A DNA stretch of 64,000 bases, taken from positions 53,467,282 through 53,531,281 of the forward strand of contig OZ038487.1 in NCBI GenBank assembly GCA_964036315.1. The letters run 5' to 3'. Under the pieces are notes generated by a model. That model saw nothing but the letters and a program-made list of their open reading frames with translations. It did no database searches and was not told the DNA's origin. Positions within the stretch are counted from its first letter, which is position 1. Each line of letters begins with the position of its first letter. The position numbers and the translations under genes are program-made. Shown one piece after another: positions 21,818 through 31,640 of the stretch. The DNA comes from Acanthosepion esculentum (taxonomy: Eukaryota; Mollusca; Cephalopoda; Sepiida; Sepiidae).

Positions 21818-21890
21818 GTTGTCACCCTGTACCTTGAGCGGCTCTTGGGCCTTGTGTCGGGTGAATAATAGTAAGAAAAAAAAAGTTGGT
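21818..21890 (+). repeat. Repeat family D 3' end
   Basis: The block 'ccttgagcggctcttgggcc', then 'ttgtgtcgggtgaataat' and an A run, is matched at 45745-45812 ('ccttgagtggctcttggtcc', 'ttgtaccaggcaaac', A run). It looks like the tail of a retroposon with an A-rich end. Family unknown. Confidence 0.5.
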
Positions 21891-21969
21891 TTCAGGGTAT
21901 CCATAACCAAAAAAAAAAAATAATTGATGTATGGTAACCAGAGCTTTATCCCCAGGCGACAATTTTCAT

Positions 21970-22200
21970 TGCACTAAATAGGAGATAACTGACATCCATT
22001 AGACATGGCACGTGGAACTAGAACAGTCTACCCCATCAAATGAAATAAAGGGTTTGACATTACAACCACCTGAGGAGGCTCGAGCATACAATGGCCGAAA
22101 TGTTGTGATAAATATGGCAACAAAGATGCGGACGATAGTCAGAACAATGTAAATAGTGTACATAATACCTCATCTCAGAAATATAGACAGATACTGTCTC
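21970..22200 (+). mobile_element. SINE family H, plus copy without clear head
   Basis: Blocks appear in order: 'catggcacgtggaactagaa', 'aaataaagggttt', 'ccacctgaggaggct', 'acaatggccgaaatgttgtg', 'gcaacaaagatgcggac', 'aacaatgtaaatagtg'. This copy has the best hammerhead-like core in the family (stem II GGCT/GGCC, stem III TGTTG/CAACA). Confidence 0.7.
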
Positions 22201-22221
22201 TCATAAAATAATAATGATAAT

Positions 22222-22449
22222 CTTTTATGTGTGGGTACCCTTCAGGACGTGGACAACCATGATTCTCTCCACAAATCCCTATCCTTTGTGGATCTAAGCA
22301 ATATTTGTCTCCCTTATTATCCCTCCCCGTTCCTTCTGTCATCCATTTACACCAGCTCGTTAGGTCAGTTACTTGCTATTTCCCCACTCTCAGAATTTTA
22401 AACTCTTTCTGAGTGTAAGTAGAACTATTCTTTTAGTTCCTATTTTCAG
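22222..22449 (-). pseudogene. RTE-like LINE 3' piece, left of the foldback insertion
   Basis: Plus text 'cccttcaggacgtggacaac' and 'catgattctctccacaa' is the complement of the LINE tail. The piece runs to 'tattttcag' at 22449, where the foldback element begins. The region between 22385 and 22440 has lost most of the GHIMRKEG block by deletion. The remainder continues at 23211. Confidence 0.7.
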
Positions 22450-23210
22450 CAAACATGGATAAACGTGCTCAAAATAAGACGTAGTGTCAAAAGGACAGTT
22501 TTTCCCATGACACCACTCTTTTAACTGCCTTCCGTAATGCTTATTGTTTTCAAAAGCGATGATTAGAATTGGAATAAAACGTAAACACATGAGGAAAGTG
22601 AATTTATTCATTTTTTGTTCTGGAGAACAACAAAAATATTAAACACTGTTTATTTATTAGACTTTTTATTTACAACAATAATTCCATATTTACAACATTC
22701 TAACAAATAGTACTATCATAAATAAAGTAACACAATTAAAAGTAAAACTAAAAAGCAATGCGATATTCATCATTTATCAATTTATAAAGAAATAAATGTG
22801 AAAACACTTTTTTATTCATTAATTTATAAAAAATGACTAAATTATGATGAATCAACTATAAGGAAATCCTTATTATTTACCATTTTATAAAGTTCAAATC
22901 AATTGACAATTAGCTAGACACCTCCGCTTTTTCGCGGGAAAACAGATAGCGTAATGAAAAAGGCCACAAACTTAGCTGATATTTTGCTAAGCATTCCAAT
23001 ATGTAAATAAACAATTTTGTTGTCGATTCTCACGAACGAAGGAAATGTAAATTCGCTTTCATATGTTTAGGTTTTATTCCAATTCTAAGCATTGCTTTTA
23101 AAACAATAAACATTGCCGACGAAGAGTGAAGGTAGTTAGGAAATTGGTTTTATGGGAAAAATCGTTGTTTTGACACTCCATCTAATTGCCGGCACGTTTA
23201 TCCATGTTTG
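22450..23210. mobile_element. Foldback/MITE-like element with about 170-bp inverted repeats and TCAG target duplication
   Basis: Both ends read CAAACATGGATAAACGTGC inward (left at 22450, right as the reverse complement ending at 23210). The arms continue to match with small differences for about 170 bp, for example 'gcttagaattggaataaaac'-type text on both sides. The flanks are TCAG on each side (22446-22449 and 23211-23214). Removing the element restores an uninterrupted RTE sequence ('tattttcag' to 'cattcgatgg', matching 'tattctcagcatcc' of other copies). The interior of about 420 bp has no ORF. A 4-bp duplication is seen in several cut-and-paste superfamilies, so I do not assign one. Confidence 0.9.
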
Positions 23211-23425
23211 TCAGCATTCGATGGCGGACCCACATCTCCGTTGCTTCGAATATCTTCATCATCTACAAAGAAAGTGTCCGGTATTCTATTAACTGCTGGA
23301 AGACATCTTTCGCTATTATTCCAGAGTGTGTCTTGGGGGTCCGTCGTCTGTGACTACATTACCCAGATGGTTTTTACCTGTTTGACTTTTGACGTCACCA
23401 ATCCATATCTCACACCTCGTGCTGA
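23211..23425 (-). pseudogene. RTE-like LINE piece, right of the foldback insertion
   Basis: It continues the relic from 22449 with complement text for the FYRRMLRI, KKRLEA and C-E-x-W blocks ('cacatctccgttgcttcgaa', 'cttcatcatctacaaag', 'gacatctttcgctattat'). It fades out near 23425 into A-rich DNA just before the Tx1-like LINE. The 74-residue plus-strand ORF here is antisense. Confidence 0.65.
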
Positions 23426-23561
23426 AAATTAAAGAAAAAAAAACAGCTTCAGTTACAGTTCACTTTTATTTGGTCATCATGTAAAAGTTATTACTTATAG
23501 TTATTAAAACGTAAGGAAGAAACTGTCACGTGGTCTGTTAAGATTTTTTAATAATGAGAGG

Positions 23562-23963
23562 TTGTGCGCAATTCAGTCGAACTCTAGGCAATACGCGGAC
23601 AAAGACGTAGAAGAGCCCCAAAACTTTCCCAATGCCCAGCGTGTACTAACAGTGATTAGAACTGGAGCTGGGGCTCGGCAGGCATGGGCCATGTTTGATG
23701 AGGCCGGTTTTTCCTATGACATGTCTCCACCAATCGCCATAGCTCAAAGCAAGGAGCTGAACAATTTAAAACAATTTTGTACTTGGGGGGTCCCTGTTTT
23801 AGTTCACCCATCCCTGTATAGAGCTTTAAAGTTAACATTTCCTTGGGATATTGGCGGTCTCTCGCAGGACAGCACCATCAATAATGAGATGGGCCATGGG
23901 TCTATGGGAGAGGCTGTCGGTATCCTGACACCGACCATGTTTAAACCAGTGTCCCAACCCTAA
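23562..23963 (+). CDS. ORF1-like reading of the Tx1-like LINE, 5' incomplete
   Basis: The open frame has no ATG at its listed start: 23562 is TTG and the first in-frame ATG is at about 23691, and the frame stays open upstream to a TAA at 23505. That fits truncation inside ORF1. The remaining 133 residues (for example GAGARQAWAMFDEAGFSYD and WGVPVLVHPSLYRALKL) show no zinc knuckle or RNA-recognition motif that I can see, so the nucleic-acid-binding part expected of a LINE ORF1 is not visible. It lies in the same frame as ORF2, separated only by TAA and four sense codons. It may be the ORF1 C-terminus, or a leader reading of a different kind. Function unproven. Confidence 0.5.
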   Translation: MCAIQSNSRQYADKDVEEPQNFPNAQRVLTVIRTGAGARQAWAMFDEAGFSYDMSPPIAIAQSKELNNLKQFCTWGVPVLVHPSLYRALKLTFPWDIGGLSQDSTINNEMGHGSMGEAVGILTPTMFKPVSQP

Positions 23964-23975
23964 TTAGGTCTGATA

Positions 23976-26900
23976 ATGGCGCTCTGGTTAGCAAGCTTAA
24001 ATGTCCGGGGCCTGAGGTCGGAGTCTCGAAGGGTGAGGCTCGATCGCGATCTTCAGCGCCTCGGGGTGGATGTATGTTGCGTGCAGGAAACCCGTTTTTT
24101 ATCTCGCGATTATGAGGACATTCTGTCTAAGATGTTCGTCCTCTTTTCAGCATGTTTTGATGGACGCTCGAGGGGTGTTTCCTGGCTGGTTAGCAAGTCT
24201 CTAGACGCGGTGTGTACTCTTGTCTTCGCGGATCCGGCGGGCAGGCTTTGCGTGCTGGATATTACCATAAAGGATAAGGCTCTTCGTCTCATTGGGGTTT
24301 ATGCGCCCAATGACAATGCGCAGGGGCCTGGTTTGTTTCGGCAGATCGAGCCGTTTTTGACGACTTCTCGTTCGGTAGTTCTAGCGGGTGATTGGAATGC
24401 CGTCCTTGATCCCTCGATAGATCGTGTAGGGCAAAAACCGGGTACTAACAATCCGGATGTGAAACCATTTCGGGACTTTATCGGCGGGTTCGATCTCGTC
24501 GATAAGTATCGAAATGAACACCCCCGGGAGGTAGCATGGACTTGGACTAGGGCCGGCAGCTCGGTGGTTAGTGCAAGCTACATCGACCGAGTTCTAGTTA
24601 AGAGAGTCGAAGTAGGGCTCTTAGAATGTCCAAGTTTCCATTTTATAGTTTACTCGGATCATAGGCTTGTCCGGGTTCGGGTAAACTTAGATAAGCCTAG
24701 GGTTAAGATGGCTGGTTATTGGAAATTGAACTCATCATTATTTGGTGAGCAAGATTTCCGTGATCAGATTTTACTAATGCTACAGCGGGAATTGTCGGGA
24801 GCTGTGGTTGGGAATAGGTGGTGGGACACTTTAAAATCCAAACTTAGGTCTTTTGCTGCTGATTATAGTAGACGACTCAATATAGCAGGGCTAGCAGCGC
24901 AAAAGTCTCTAGAGGACAAAGTTGATCGGGCAGTGAAATCCCGTGTTAGTGGGGACATAGCCGTAGCTCAGGCGGAGCTGGCCTCCTTGCTTATCAAGAA
25001 GGATCAAGCTCTAGTAGTTAGGGCTAGGATAAAAAGAATGTCTTGCGAGGCGACGAATATGGCCGCTTCATTGCGTTCAGAGGAAGTTCGTAGGGCATCT
25101 AGTCGGCATATCGCGAGCATCACATTGCCGGATAAGCGGACTGTGACTACAGACGCGGGTATTTGCGAGGCTTTTCGGGACTACTTTCAGGATCTTTTTA
25201 CCAGGGAGCCCGGTCTGAGCACTGCTCAGTTCGACGCCTATTTAGCCGACTTTCCCCGCCTCGAGGCGGCTGAAGCGGCTGGGTGCGAGGGTCCCATAAC
25301 AGAGTCTGAGATCTGGGATGTGCTGAAGCAGGTTGGCCTGGACAAGACTCCGGGATTGGATGGTCTTCCCTACGAAATGTACTTGAGGCAGTCGCCCGTC
25401 TTTGTCCCCTTGCTGGCACTGATTTTCAACAACTGGTTGAAGCAGGGGTCTATTCCTCAACGCTTCACCAGGGGTGTAATCAAGTTGCTTCGCAAGAAGA
25501 AAGACGGTGGGGATGGGGTAGATAATTATCGGCCTTTGACGATGTTAAATACAGAGTTGAAGATTTTAGCCAAGGTCTTAGCTGACCGTTTGCAGCTTGT
25601 CCTGTCTAGTCTGATTGGTCCCGAGCAGTCTTGTGCTGTGAAGGGCAGGACTATTCAGGACAACCTGCATTTGGCTCGCTTGATCATTGAGAAAGTCGAC
25701 AGTGATGCCGCGCTGATCAATTTGGATCGGTCCAAGGCTTTCGATAGGGTTGACCATCGGTTTCTGGAGGCTGTTCTTTCGGCCGCCGGTTTCGGGCCGC
25801 ACTTTCGCACTTGGATCCGACTGCTGTATGCGACTCCCGGTGCGCTGGTAGAAGTGAATGGGGTAAGATCGAAGCCTTTCATTTTGTCTCGCTCCATTCG
25901 TCAAGGTTGTCCGCTGTCTCCATTGCTGTACGTTCTTGCGCTGGAACCTTTCCTGCGTAAGTTGAAGACGAATCCGATCCTTCGCGGAATTTCCCTACCT
26001 GGTGCTACCACCTCGGCCAGGTACTCCGCCTATGCTGACGACGTTTCGGTTCTGGTGTCGAGTAGGGCCGAAATTAACGAAGTCAGCAGAGAAATCAACG
26101 GTTATGAGATGGTGACAGGGGCCAAGATCAACCGCGATAAGTCTGTTGGCTTGCGGTTGGGTTCGTGGAGGGGAGTTTCTCTTCCCGGACCTTTCCACTG
26201 GACGGATGGGCCAGTCAAGATACTCGGCGTCTGGTTCGGTCCCGACCTCCTGCTGGAAATGAATTGGTCGGAGGTGCAAGAGAAGGCCGAGCTCGCAGTA
26301 CGTCTGTGGACTCGGAGGAATCTTTCCTTGAAGGGGAGGGCGGAAGTATGTGCTTCGCACATCTACCCGATTCTCCTTTACCGACTCTCCGTGCTTCCAC
26401 TCCCGTCTAGCACTTTACTGGCGTTTGTAAGGCTCTTGTTCTCTTTCTTGTGGAGAGGCAAGGCTGCCATGGTTAGTCGCGAGATCTGTTACCTCCATCC
26501 GTCTGATGGCGGTCTGGGGATGCCTTGCGTTGAGACTCGTCAACATACGCTTCGCATTTCATACCTAGACCGGATGTGTATGCAACTGGATGAGAACGGC
26601 GAATTCTGGAAGGAAGACGTCCATAAACATTTTCCATTCTTGAGAAATGTGCGCTCGTGTGAGGAGGAGGCCGGTCGTACTCCTCGTGGCGAGGGCTCTT
26701 TCTATCGTGAATGTCGGATTGCCCTCAAACGACTCTTACGGGCGAAGGATGGCCTCTCTGACGTCCAGCCGTTGTCCCGTAAGGCATTATATCAGGTGTT
26801 AGTTAGGGGGAACGTTCAAGATAGTTTGATAGGCGAGCTCGGTCTGACGAAGCGCGAGGCTCGCTGCATATGGCCTTGGACGCCCGGGTTGAAATGTCTC

Positions 26901-27428
26901 ACTAACCCTGAGGCATCACTCACCTGGCTGGTGATTCGAAGGGCCCTCTGGGTCGCCAAAAGACTTTGCGCAGCGGGATTGGCTAAGTCGCCAAACTGCG
27001 TTCGCTGCAGTGGGGAGGTGGAGACCCTAGGTCACGCCTTCTTTCATTGTAGTGTCGTAGTTCCGCTGTGCAAGTTGGTTGAAGGCATCATGGTTCGCAT
27101 GCTGCGCGGAAAGTTTTTTGTCCTCGAGGCCAGTTCCGTTTGTAGCAATATAGTACCGCCGATGACTAAGGCTGAGCACTATGTGTTCTTTTGCTTACTG
27201 GGGCTTATGCGAGTCGTGATATGGACGACGCGACAGAAGGAATTTCATGGGGACGAGAAGTTTTCCTCTTCCCAACTGATCTTGTACTTTAAGCATCTGC
27301 TTAAAGTCAAGATCAGGACGGAAAGGAGGCGACTCCATCCATTGGAATTTGGCGAAAGGTGGGTGAGTCTTGCGCGTCTCTGCAGAGTGAAAGGTGCTGA
27401 CTTGGAGTGGCATTTTGATGCCGGTTAG
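23976..27428 (+). CDS. LINE ORF2: AP-like endonuclease and reverse transcriptase, 1150 aa
   Basis: This protein would nick target DNA and copy its own RNA at the nick (target-primed reverse transcription). The endonuclease domain is at about residues 5-235: N9 in SLNVRGL, E38 in QETR, VYAPND at 108-113, GDWNAVLDP around 138-146, YIDRVLV at 202-208 and SDH at 227-229, all catalytic positions present. RT is at about 455-720: TPGLDGLPYEMY, INLDRSKAFDRVDH (581-594), QGCPLSPLLY (643-652) and the catalytic YADD (686-689). The C-terminus has a C-x2-C...H-x4-C cluster at about 1008-1030 (NCVRC to GHAFFHC), as in many L1/Tx1-type proteins. There is no internal stop or frameshift over 3.45 kb. Sequence style points to the Tx1 branch of L1; that placement is from recollection. 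Confidence 0.93.
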   Translation: MALWLASLNVRGLRSESRRVRLDRDLQRLGVDVCCVQETRFLSRDYEDILSKMFVLFSACFDGRSRGVSWLVSKSLDAVCTLVFADPAGRLCVLDITIKDKALRLIGVYAPNDNAQGPGLFRQIEPFLTTSRSVVLAGDWNAVLDPSIDRVGQKPGTNNPDVKPFRDFIGGFDLVDKYRNEHPREVAWTWTRAGSSVVSASYIDRVLVKRVEVGLLECPSFHFIVYSDHRLVRVRVNLDKPRVKMAGYWKLNSSLFGEQDFRDQILLMLQRELSGAVVGNRWWDTLKSKLRSFAADYSRRLNIAGLAAQKSLEDKVDRAVKSRVSGDIAVAQAELASLLIKKDQALVVRARIKRMSCEATNMAASLRSEEVRRASSRHIASITLPDKRTVTTDAGICEAFRDYFQDLFTREPGLSTAQFDAYLADFPRLEAAEAAGCEGPITESEIWDVLKQVGLDKTPGLDGLPYEMYLRQSPVFVPLLALIFNNWLKQGSIPQRFTRGVIKLLRKKKDGGDGVDNYRPLTMLNTELKILAKVLADRLQLVLSSLIGPEQSCAVKGRTIQDNLHLARLIIEKVDSDAALINLDRSKAFDRVDHRFLEAVLSAAGFGPHFRTWIRLLYATPGALVEVNGVRSKPFILSRSIRQGCPLSPLLYVLALEPFLRKLKTNPILRGISLPGATTSARYSAYADDVSVLVSSRAEINEVSREINGYEMVTGAKINRDKSVGLRLGSWRGVSLPGPFHWTDGPVKILGVWFGPDLLLEMNWSEVQEKAELAVRLWTRRNLSLKGRAEVCASHIYPILLYRLSVLPLPSSTLLAFVRLLFSFLWRGKAAMVSREICYLHPSDGGLGMPCVETRQHTLRISYLDRMCMQLDENGEFWKEDVHKHFPFLRNVRSCEEEAGRTPRGEGSFYRECRIALKRLLRAKDGLSDVQPLSRKALYQVLVRGNVQDSLIGELGLTKREARCIWPWTPGLKCLTNPEASLTWLVIRRALWVAKRLCAAGLAKSPNCVRCSGEVETLGHAFFHCSVVVPLCKLVEGIMVRMLRGKFFVLEASSVCSNIVPPMTKAEHYVFFCLLGLMRVVIWTTRQKEFHGDEKFSSSQLILYFKHLLKVKIRTERRRLHPLEFGERWVSLARLCRVKGADLEWHFDAG

Positions 27429-28132
27429 GCATTAAGGATTTTGGGATTGCTGGGTTGAACATTGGCAACCCTTCCACTGTATAGGTTAGCTAAGGTCAGT
27501 TTTGCTTTAGTTAATTTTCTTATCTTTTTTCAGATTAACTTAGCTAGGGTGTGTATGCTCATTGGCCCCTTTTATTTCTGGCCCTATTTTTTTCTTTTTG
27601 TTTAATTCCCCATCCCTCCCATCGTTAGGTGGTTAGTGATGTCAGTTCTCTGGTGGGTGCGGGGCGCCTTTCGTTTCGAGAGTGTCTTTCGTATTTGTTG
27701 TTGTGTTTGAATGAGTGCGTGTTTGTAGCGAATGTTTGGATTGTACGAATGTTTTATATTTTTTTCAGCCCCGCATTGATTTCGTCCAGTTAACTGACAT
27801 TTCTGCCATATTTAGAGCTGTGGGGGGTTTTCTACTAACAAAATATTTTGTTTAGTTTCTTGTATATAGTTATACTCATTGTAAATATTCATTGGGGATT
27901 TTAGATTGTTATTTTTTACCCCTCCCCCCACAGACAATGTATTGTAAATATGGGGACTAGTTAGGACTTCATAGAGTCTCTGAGGTATTATGGTGGATGT
28001 AGTAAGAATGGTATGTAATGGATGTGTTGTTTTGGTGAAAGGAATATTGTTTGTATGTTCGGGTCAGTATTTGCGCCTAGCTAAGTTAAAAGTTAAGACA
28101 GAAGATGACCGTCCTTTCCCAATCCCCCTTTT
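27429..28132 (+). other. 3' UTR of the Tx1-like LINE, proximal part
   Basis: No ORF follows ORF2. The stretch is T/G-rich on the coding strand with a C-rich run near 27920. It contains no recognisable motif until the repeated 16-mer at 28133. Confidence 0.6.
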
Positions 28133-28330
28133 CGGCCTTGTGCCACATTTGTACTTTCGTACAATAAATACCACTCTAGAGGAACCCGGACGAGGCTCTG
28201 TCGAAGGGCAGAGTCTCGTTCGGGGAGGTAGACTGTCCCTGAACCCGTTTTTATGGGTTCCAATAGGGAATATTTTTGGCCGAGCTTACGGGCTCGGAAA
28301 ACCCACATTAAACCCGGCCTTGTGCCACAT
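28133..28330 (+). ncRNA. Structured 3' UTR module: three hairpins between 16-bp direct repeats
   Basis: CGGCCTTGTGCCACAT occurs at 28133-28148 and 28315-28330. The 166 bp between them hold an AATAAA at 28161-28166 and three simple hairpins: GAGGCTCTG with CAGAGTCTC (about 28191-28217), GAACCC with GGGTTC (about 28241-28260), and CCGAGC with GCTCGG (about 28280-28297). Two explanations fit: a small retroposed sequence with a 16-bp target duplication, or a repeated 3' terminus of the LINE that its RT recognises. The overlapping 114- and 71-residue ORFs are shadows. Confidence 0.55.
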
Positions 28331-28339
28331 GTAACCCTT

Positions 28340-29280
28340 GTGGGGGGTGGCTAAATATTACTTCTTATGTCAATGCCTAAACGCAACAACAGCAAGGAAC
28401 GCTGAACGAGAGAAACAAGGTCCTTTACGGATTTTATTTATTCCCTAGCAAAACCTGGCTTGTCATGATGCTAACAGAGACAACGTTTTCAAAAAAAAAA
28501 AAAAAAACGAAAACAAAACAAAAAAAACTGTCGGTAAAAAAGGAAAACCCATTTTCTTTTCTTGTATCTCTGCTTTACTTACATGTTGTTTAAATCTTTT
28601 TTCGTCTAAGAAACAAAAATAAAATTTACAAATAAATGATAGCAATTAATTACACACGATGACAAACTATGAATATATACATTAATTTTTCTAAATTATT
28701 TTGATCCATTTTCCAGAAAGCTTCGTCGGTTGATGGATCTTTTAGGGAATTATTCTTATCTTTTTTTTTTAGTATTTTAATAATAATTTTACAGTCTATG
28801 ACAGGAAACGTTTTGTCTTTTTCGGCAAAGGTACAATAAGTAAGTCTGAGAGAAAAACGAATGGAATAATAAAGAAGAAGTGGGGAGAATAGAAACATGA
28901 CTGGAAATAGAAAATGCTATTGAAGAGAAAGAATAGAGACGATTATCTGAAGAAAGTAAGTAAAAGAATTGAAAAAAGTTCGCCGAAGTAAAGCCAAATG
29001 CAGAATTTATTCAATTCAAATATGATAGTTAAAAAAAGAAAAAGAAAGTAATATTCTGACAATGTTAAAAATGAGTATGTCTGTTTTTCCCCCTTTTTTT
29101 TTTTTAATTTATTGTTTTTTTCCAATAATTTTTAAAAAATATTTCAGGATATCCAGATAATTAAGTAAACATTTACAATCATTTCATTACATTCATTTTT
29201 TAAGCACAAAAGACTGACACACTCAAAAAAAAAAAAAAAAGTAAATTTAAAATGTTTAATTATTTTTTTTATCTATTTTG
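28340..29280. other. Repeat-poor spacer with A/T runs
   Basis: No LINE or SINE relic is seen. An 82-residue minus-strand ORF (28650-28898) looks more protein-like than most but has no motif I know. CpG dinucleotides remain fairly frequent. Confidence 0.35.
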
Positions 29281-29282
29281 AA

Positions 29283-29385
29283 GTGGCGACATTACAATCT
29301 TAACCTGTTCAAGGCCAGAATTAACCATTATCTTTCACTTCTATGGCTCGCCCCCAAATGTAACCCTCTACCTCTGTTTTAAAAA
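29283..29385 (+). pseudogene. LINE family X terminal fragment
   Basis: 'attacaatcttaacctgttc' followed by 'aaggccagaattaacc' matches the LNLFKSR block of the copy at 44640-44925 and the following 3' end. It is only about 100 bp long. Confidence 0.5.
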
Positions 29386-29389
29386 AATC

Positions 29390-31640
29390 CTTGACTTTTA
29401 CAGAGTAATGGTGCTTCTTGCTGTTTTACGTAAGAAAACGGACCTTTTTTTTTTTGAGAAGTTACACAAAATATTTCTTTTGAATACAGAACAAATCTAG
29501 ATATACAAATAACTATAATTAAGGAACAAAAAGTGACATGAATTAATAAAAAATATGTATTCATTTACGATAAATAATTATGATCTGTTCAGTTTGTTCA
29601 TTTCCGGAAAATCCTTAAAAAATTGTTAAAAATAGTTTTAATTAAAACATTCAGAACATTAAACAACTATGGAGAATGTTATCACTTAAAATCTAAGTCC
29701 ACTAAAATCTGTAAAAGTCAGAGATCGATTTGATACTGTATCACATTATCAACAGAACTCTTCTTTCTTGAATTTTTCGATTCTTACAAGTGACGCGACC
29801 TAAGAAAGATCTTAAAAAGAATGCTCATCTACAAAAATTATTTTCACAAATGCCGCCGCCCCCACGACTTTTTTTCACGAGTGGACTCAACCAATGTTTC
29901 TTGATTCCGCTTATGAAAGCTAAATTATTTAGATTTCTTTTAAGTCTAAAAAAAAAAAAAATTTGTTTGTCGACGTATCAAAATGATTTTGGACGACAGA
30001 TATTGAATTAAAAAAAAAACAGTTTCAAATCTAGAGGTAAGACTAAGTGTAATTTTTTTTTAATTTACTAATTTCTTGCAATTAATACTGCATTTAAGAT
30101 TTACTTTATTTAAATTTTGTTTTGAAATAGAGCAACAAAGTATTTTGCTTATTCCAAATATTAAATTTAGCTCCAAATTAAAAGTAAAATAAAAAAAGCA
30201 AAAAGCTCCAAGAAAGATTTTTCAATTTTTGAAATTCAATTTAAATTTAAACACTGAGTATCGCTTTTTTCTGGTCGTGGGGGTACCCGTTGCTTTTAAA
30301 ACTAAAATAATTTCACTGGTACTTTTTCTTCATCTTGTTTGATGCTTTTCAAATAAAAACAGATTTATCGTCAAAATCTTCCGTCTTAAAAAAGGAAAGA
30401 CCAAAGCAAGGATATTTTGATTATTAAATTATATTTTTTACTCCTTTTTTTTGAGAAACTTCGAAATTTGTTTTTCTTGTGTCAGCGGGTAACCATAATT
30501 TTTATGATAAATTTTAGCATCTTTTTGCAGTGCAAAAGACAGATTTAGAAATTCTTGCACAACACAAATTGTTGGATTTTTAAATGAAATTTTCGAAACT
30601 CATTCTGAAAGAGTTTTTAATTTCACGTATTTAGTCCCTCTCTCTCCCTTTTAGGGGGCGGAAGAGGGTCTCAGTGCCAGTAATAATAGATTCATCACTC
30701 CAAAAGATATTTGAATACGTTTAACTGTTTAGTTTAGATGAAAAATTAATGTATGAAACGCAATATATGTTTTGAATCTCACCCAGAGAACACTTTTATT
30801 ATTTGGCAGATTTTAAAAAAATATTGTTAACGTTATTTATTATTGTGGGTTCAGAGAGAGAAGAAAAAAAGAACAGGCAAAATATGGTAATAAAAAGTAA
30901 AAACTGTGTTAATTTTGTTTTTTAGAAATTAATTTTGTTTTTTAGAGCCCCCAAATCCACTTGATATTGGTCATTTTTTAAAAAGAGTGTCAAGTTAAAA
31001 AAACCCTCACTTGTAACATTCATTTTCAACAAGAAGATTCTGATGACTTTCTGAACAAAAAGAGCCAGAAAGGGCAACTATCCAGAACTGATCATACGAA
31101 ACACAAATGATTAAAAACATGTACGAGTTATGATTAACTTTTTAAACTATGATAATTCGACAAATACTTAGGACAGGGCTCAGTTCTGAAATCCTGAGAA
31201 TGAGACTGTTTACTACTTTCAGGCGAGCACTTATCACTTGGGAAATATTCCCCAAATGCCAAATACCCACTCTCAGAAGGCCATGAAATTTGGAAGTTTT
31301 ATTATTCACTAACAGTTGCTTCTTATGACACTACCTATTGTACTATGAACAGAAATCAAGTTTTCTTTATATCAGAAGTCCCCAATGTTGTCGATGTAAT
31401 AATTTGTTAAGATATAGGCTACAGGAGACATTGTGATAATCAAATACATGCACAACCCCATATCTGAAGTCCTTGGGCTTGTAACCTTGTTTCAGTTTCC
31501 CGATTTTTTTCTGTTTTCAGAAATTCAAATAATATTGCAGCAAAAACGTATGAATACTCACACCACGAGGAATAAAAAGAAAAACTACAAATCTTATTAC
31601 AGTTTTATTTCTAGAGTAATAATATGTATAGCTGGCCACT
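29390..31640. other. Repeat-poor AT-rich region
   Basis: I recognise no transposon relics over more than 2 kb, which is unusual for this window. Homopolymer A/T runs are frequent and some CpG is retained. ORFs at 29790 and 31433 are short with no motif. It may be intronic or intergenic DNA near a host gene, but no exon can be shown. Confidence 0.35.

Larger units (their letters stand above)
23552..28335 (+). mobile_element. Tx1-like (L1 superfamily) LINE, 5'-truncated
   Basis: The unit is much richer in G, C and CpG than its surroundings and contains, in order, the end of an ORF1-like reading, a complete ORF2 and a roughly 900-bp 3' UTR. The preserved ORF2 and CpG content suggest it is young. 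The left boundary (23508-23562) is a guess from composition. The right boundary is placed at the last structured sequence. I could not find a convincing target-site duplication, and there is no terminal poly(A). Some Tx1-clade elements insert at specific sequences, but nothing here shows a specific target. Confidence 0.8.

Noticed and set aside
26165..26410. ORFs on both strands inside the Tx1-like ORF2
   Set aside because: Shadow readings of a G+C-rich genuine coding region.
27990..28334. 114-codon ORF in the Tx1-like 3' UTR
   Set aside because: It runs across the hairpin module and direct repeats, has no motif, and a second ORF overlaps it on the other strand.
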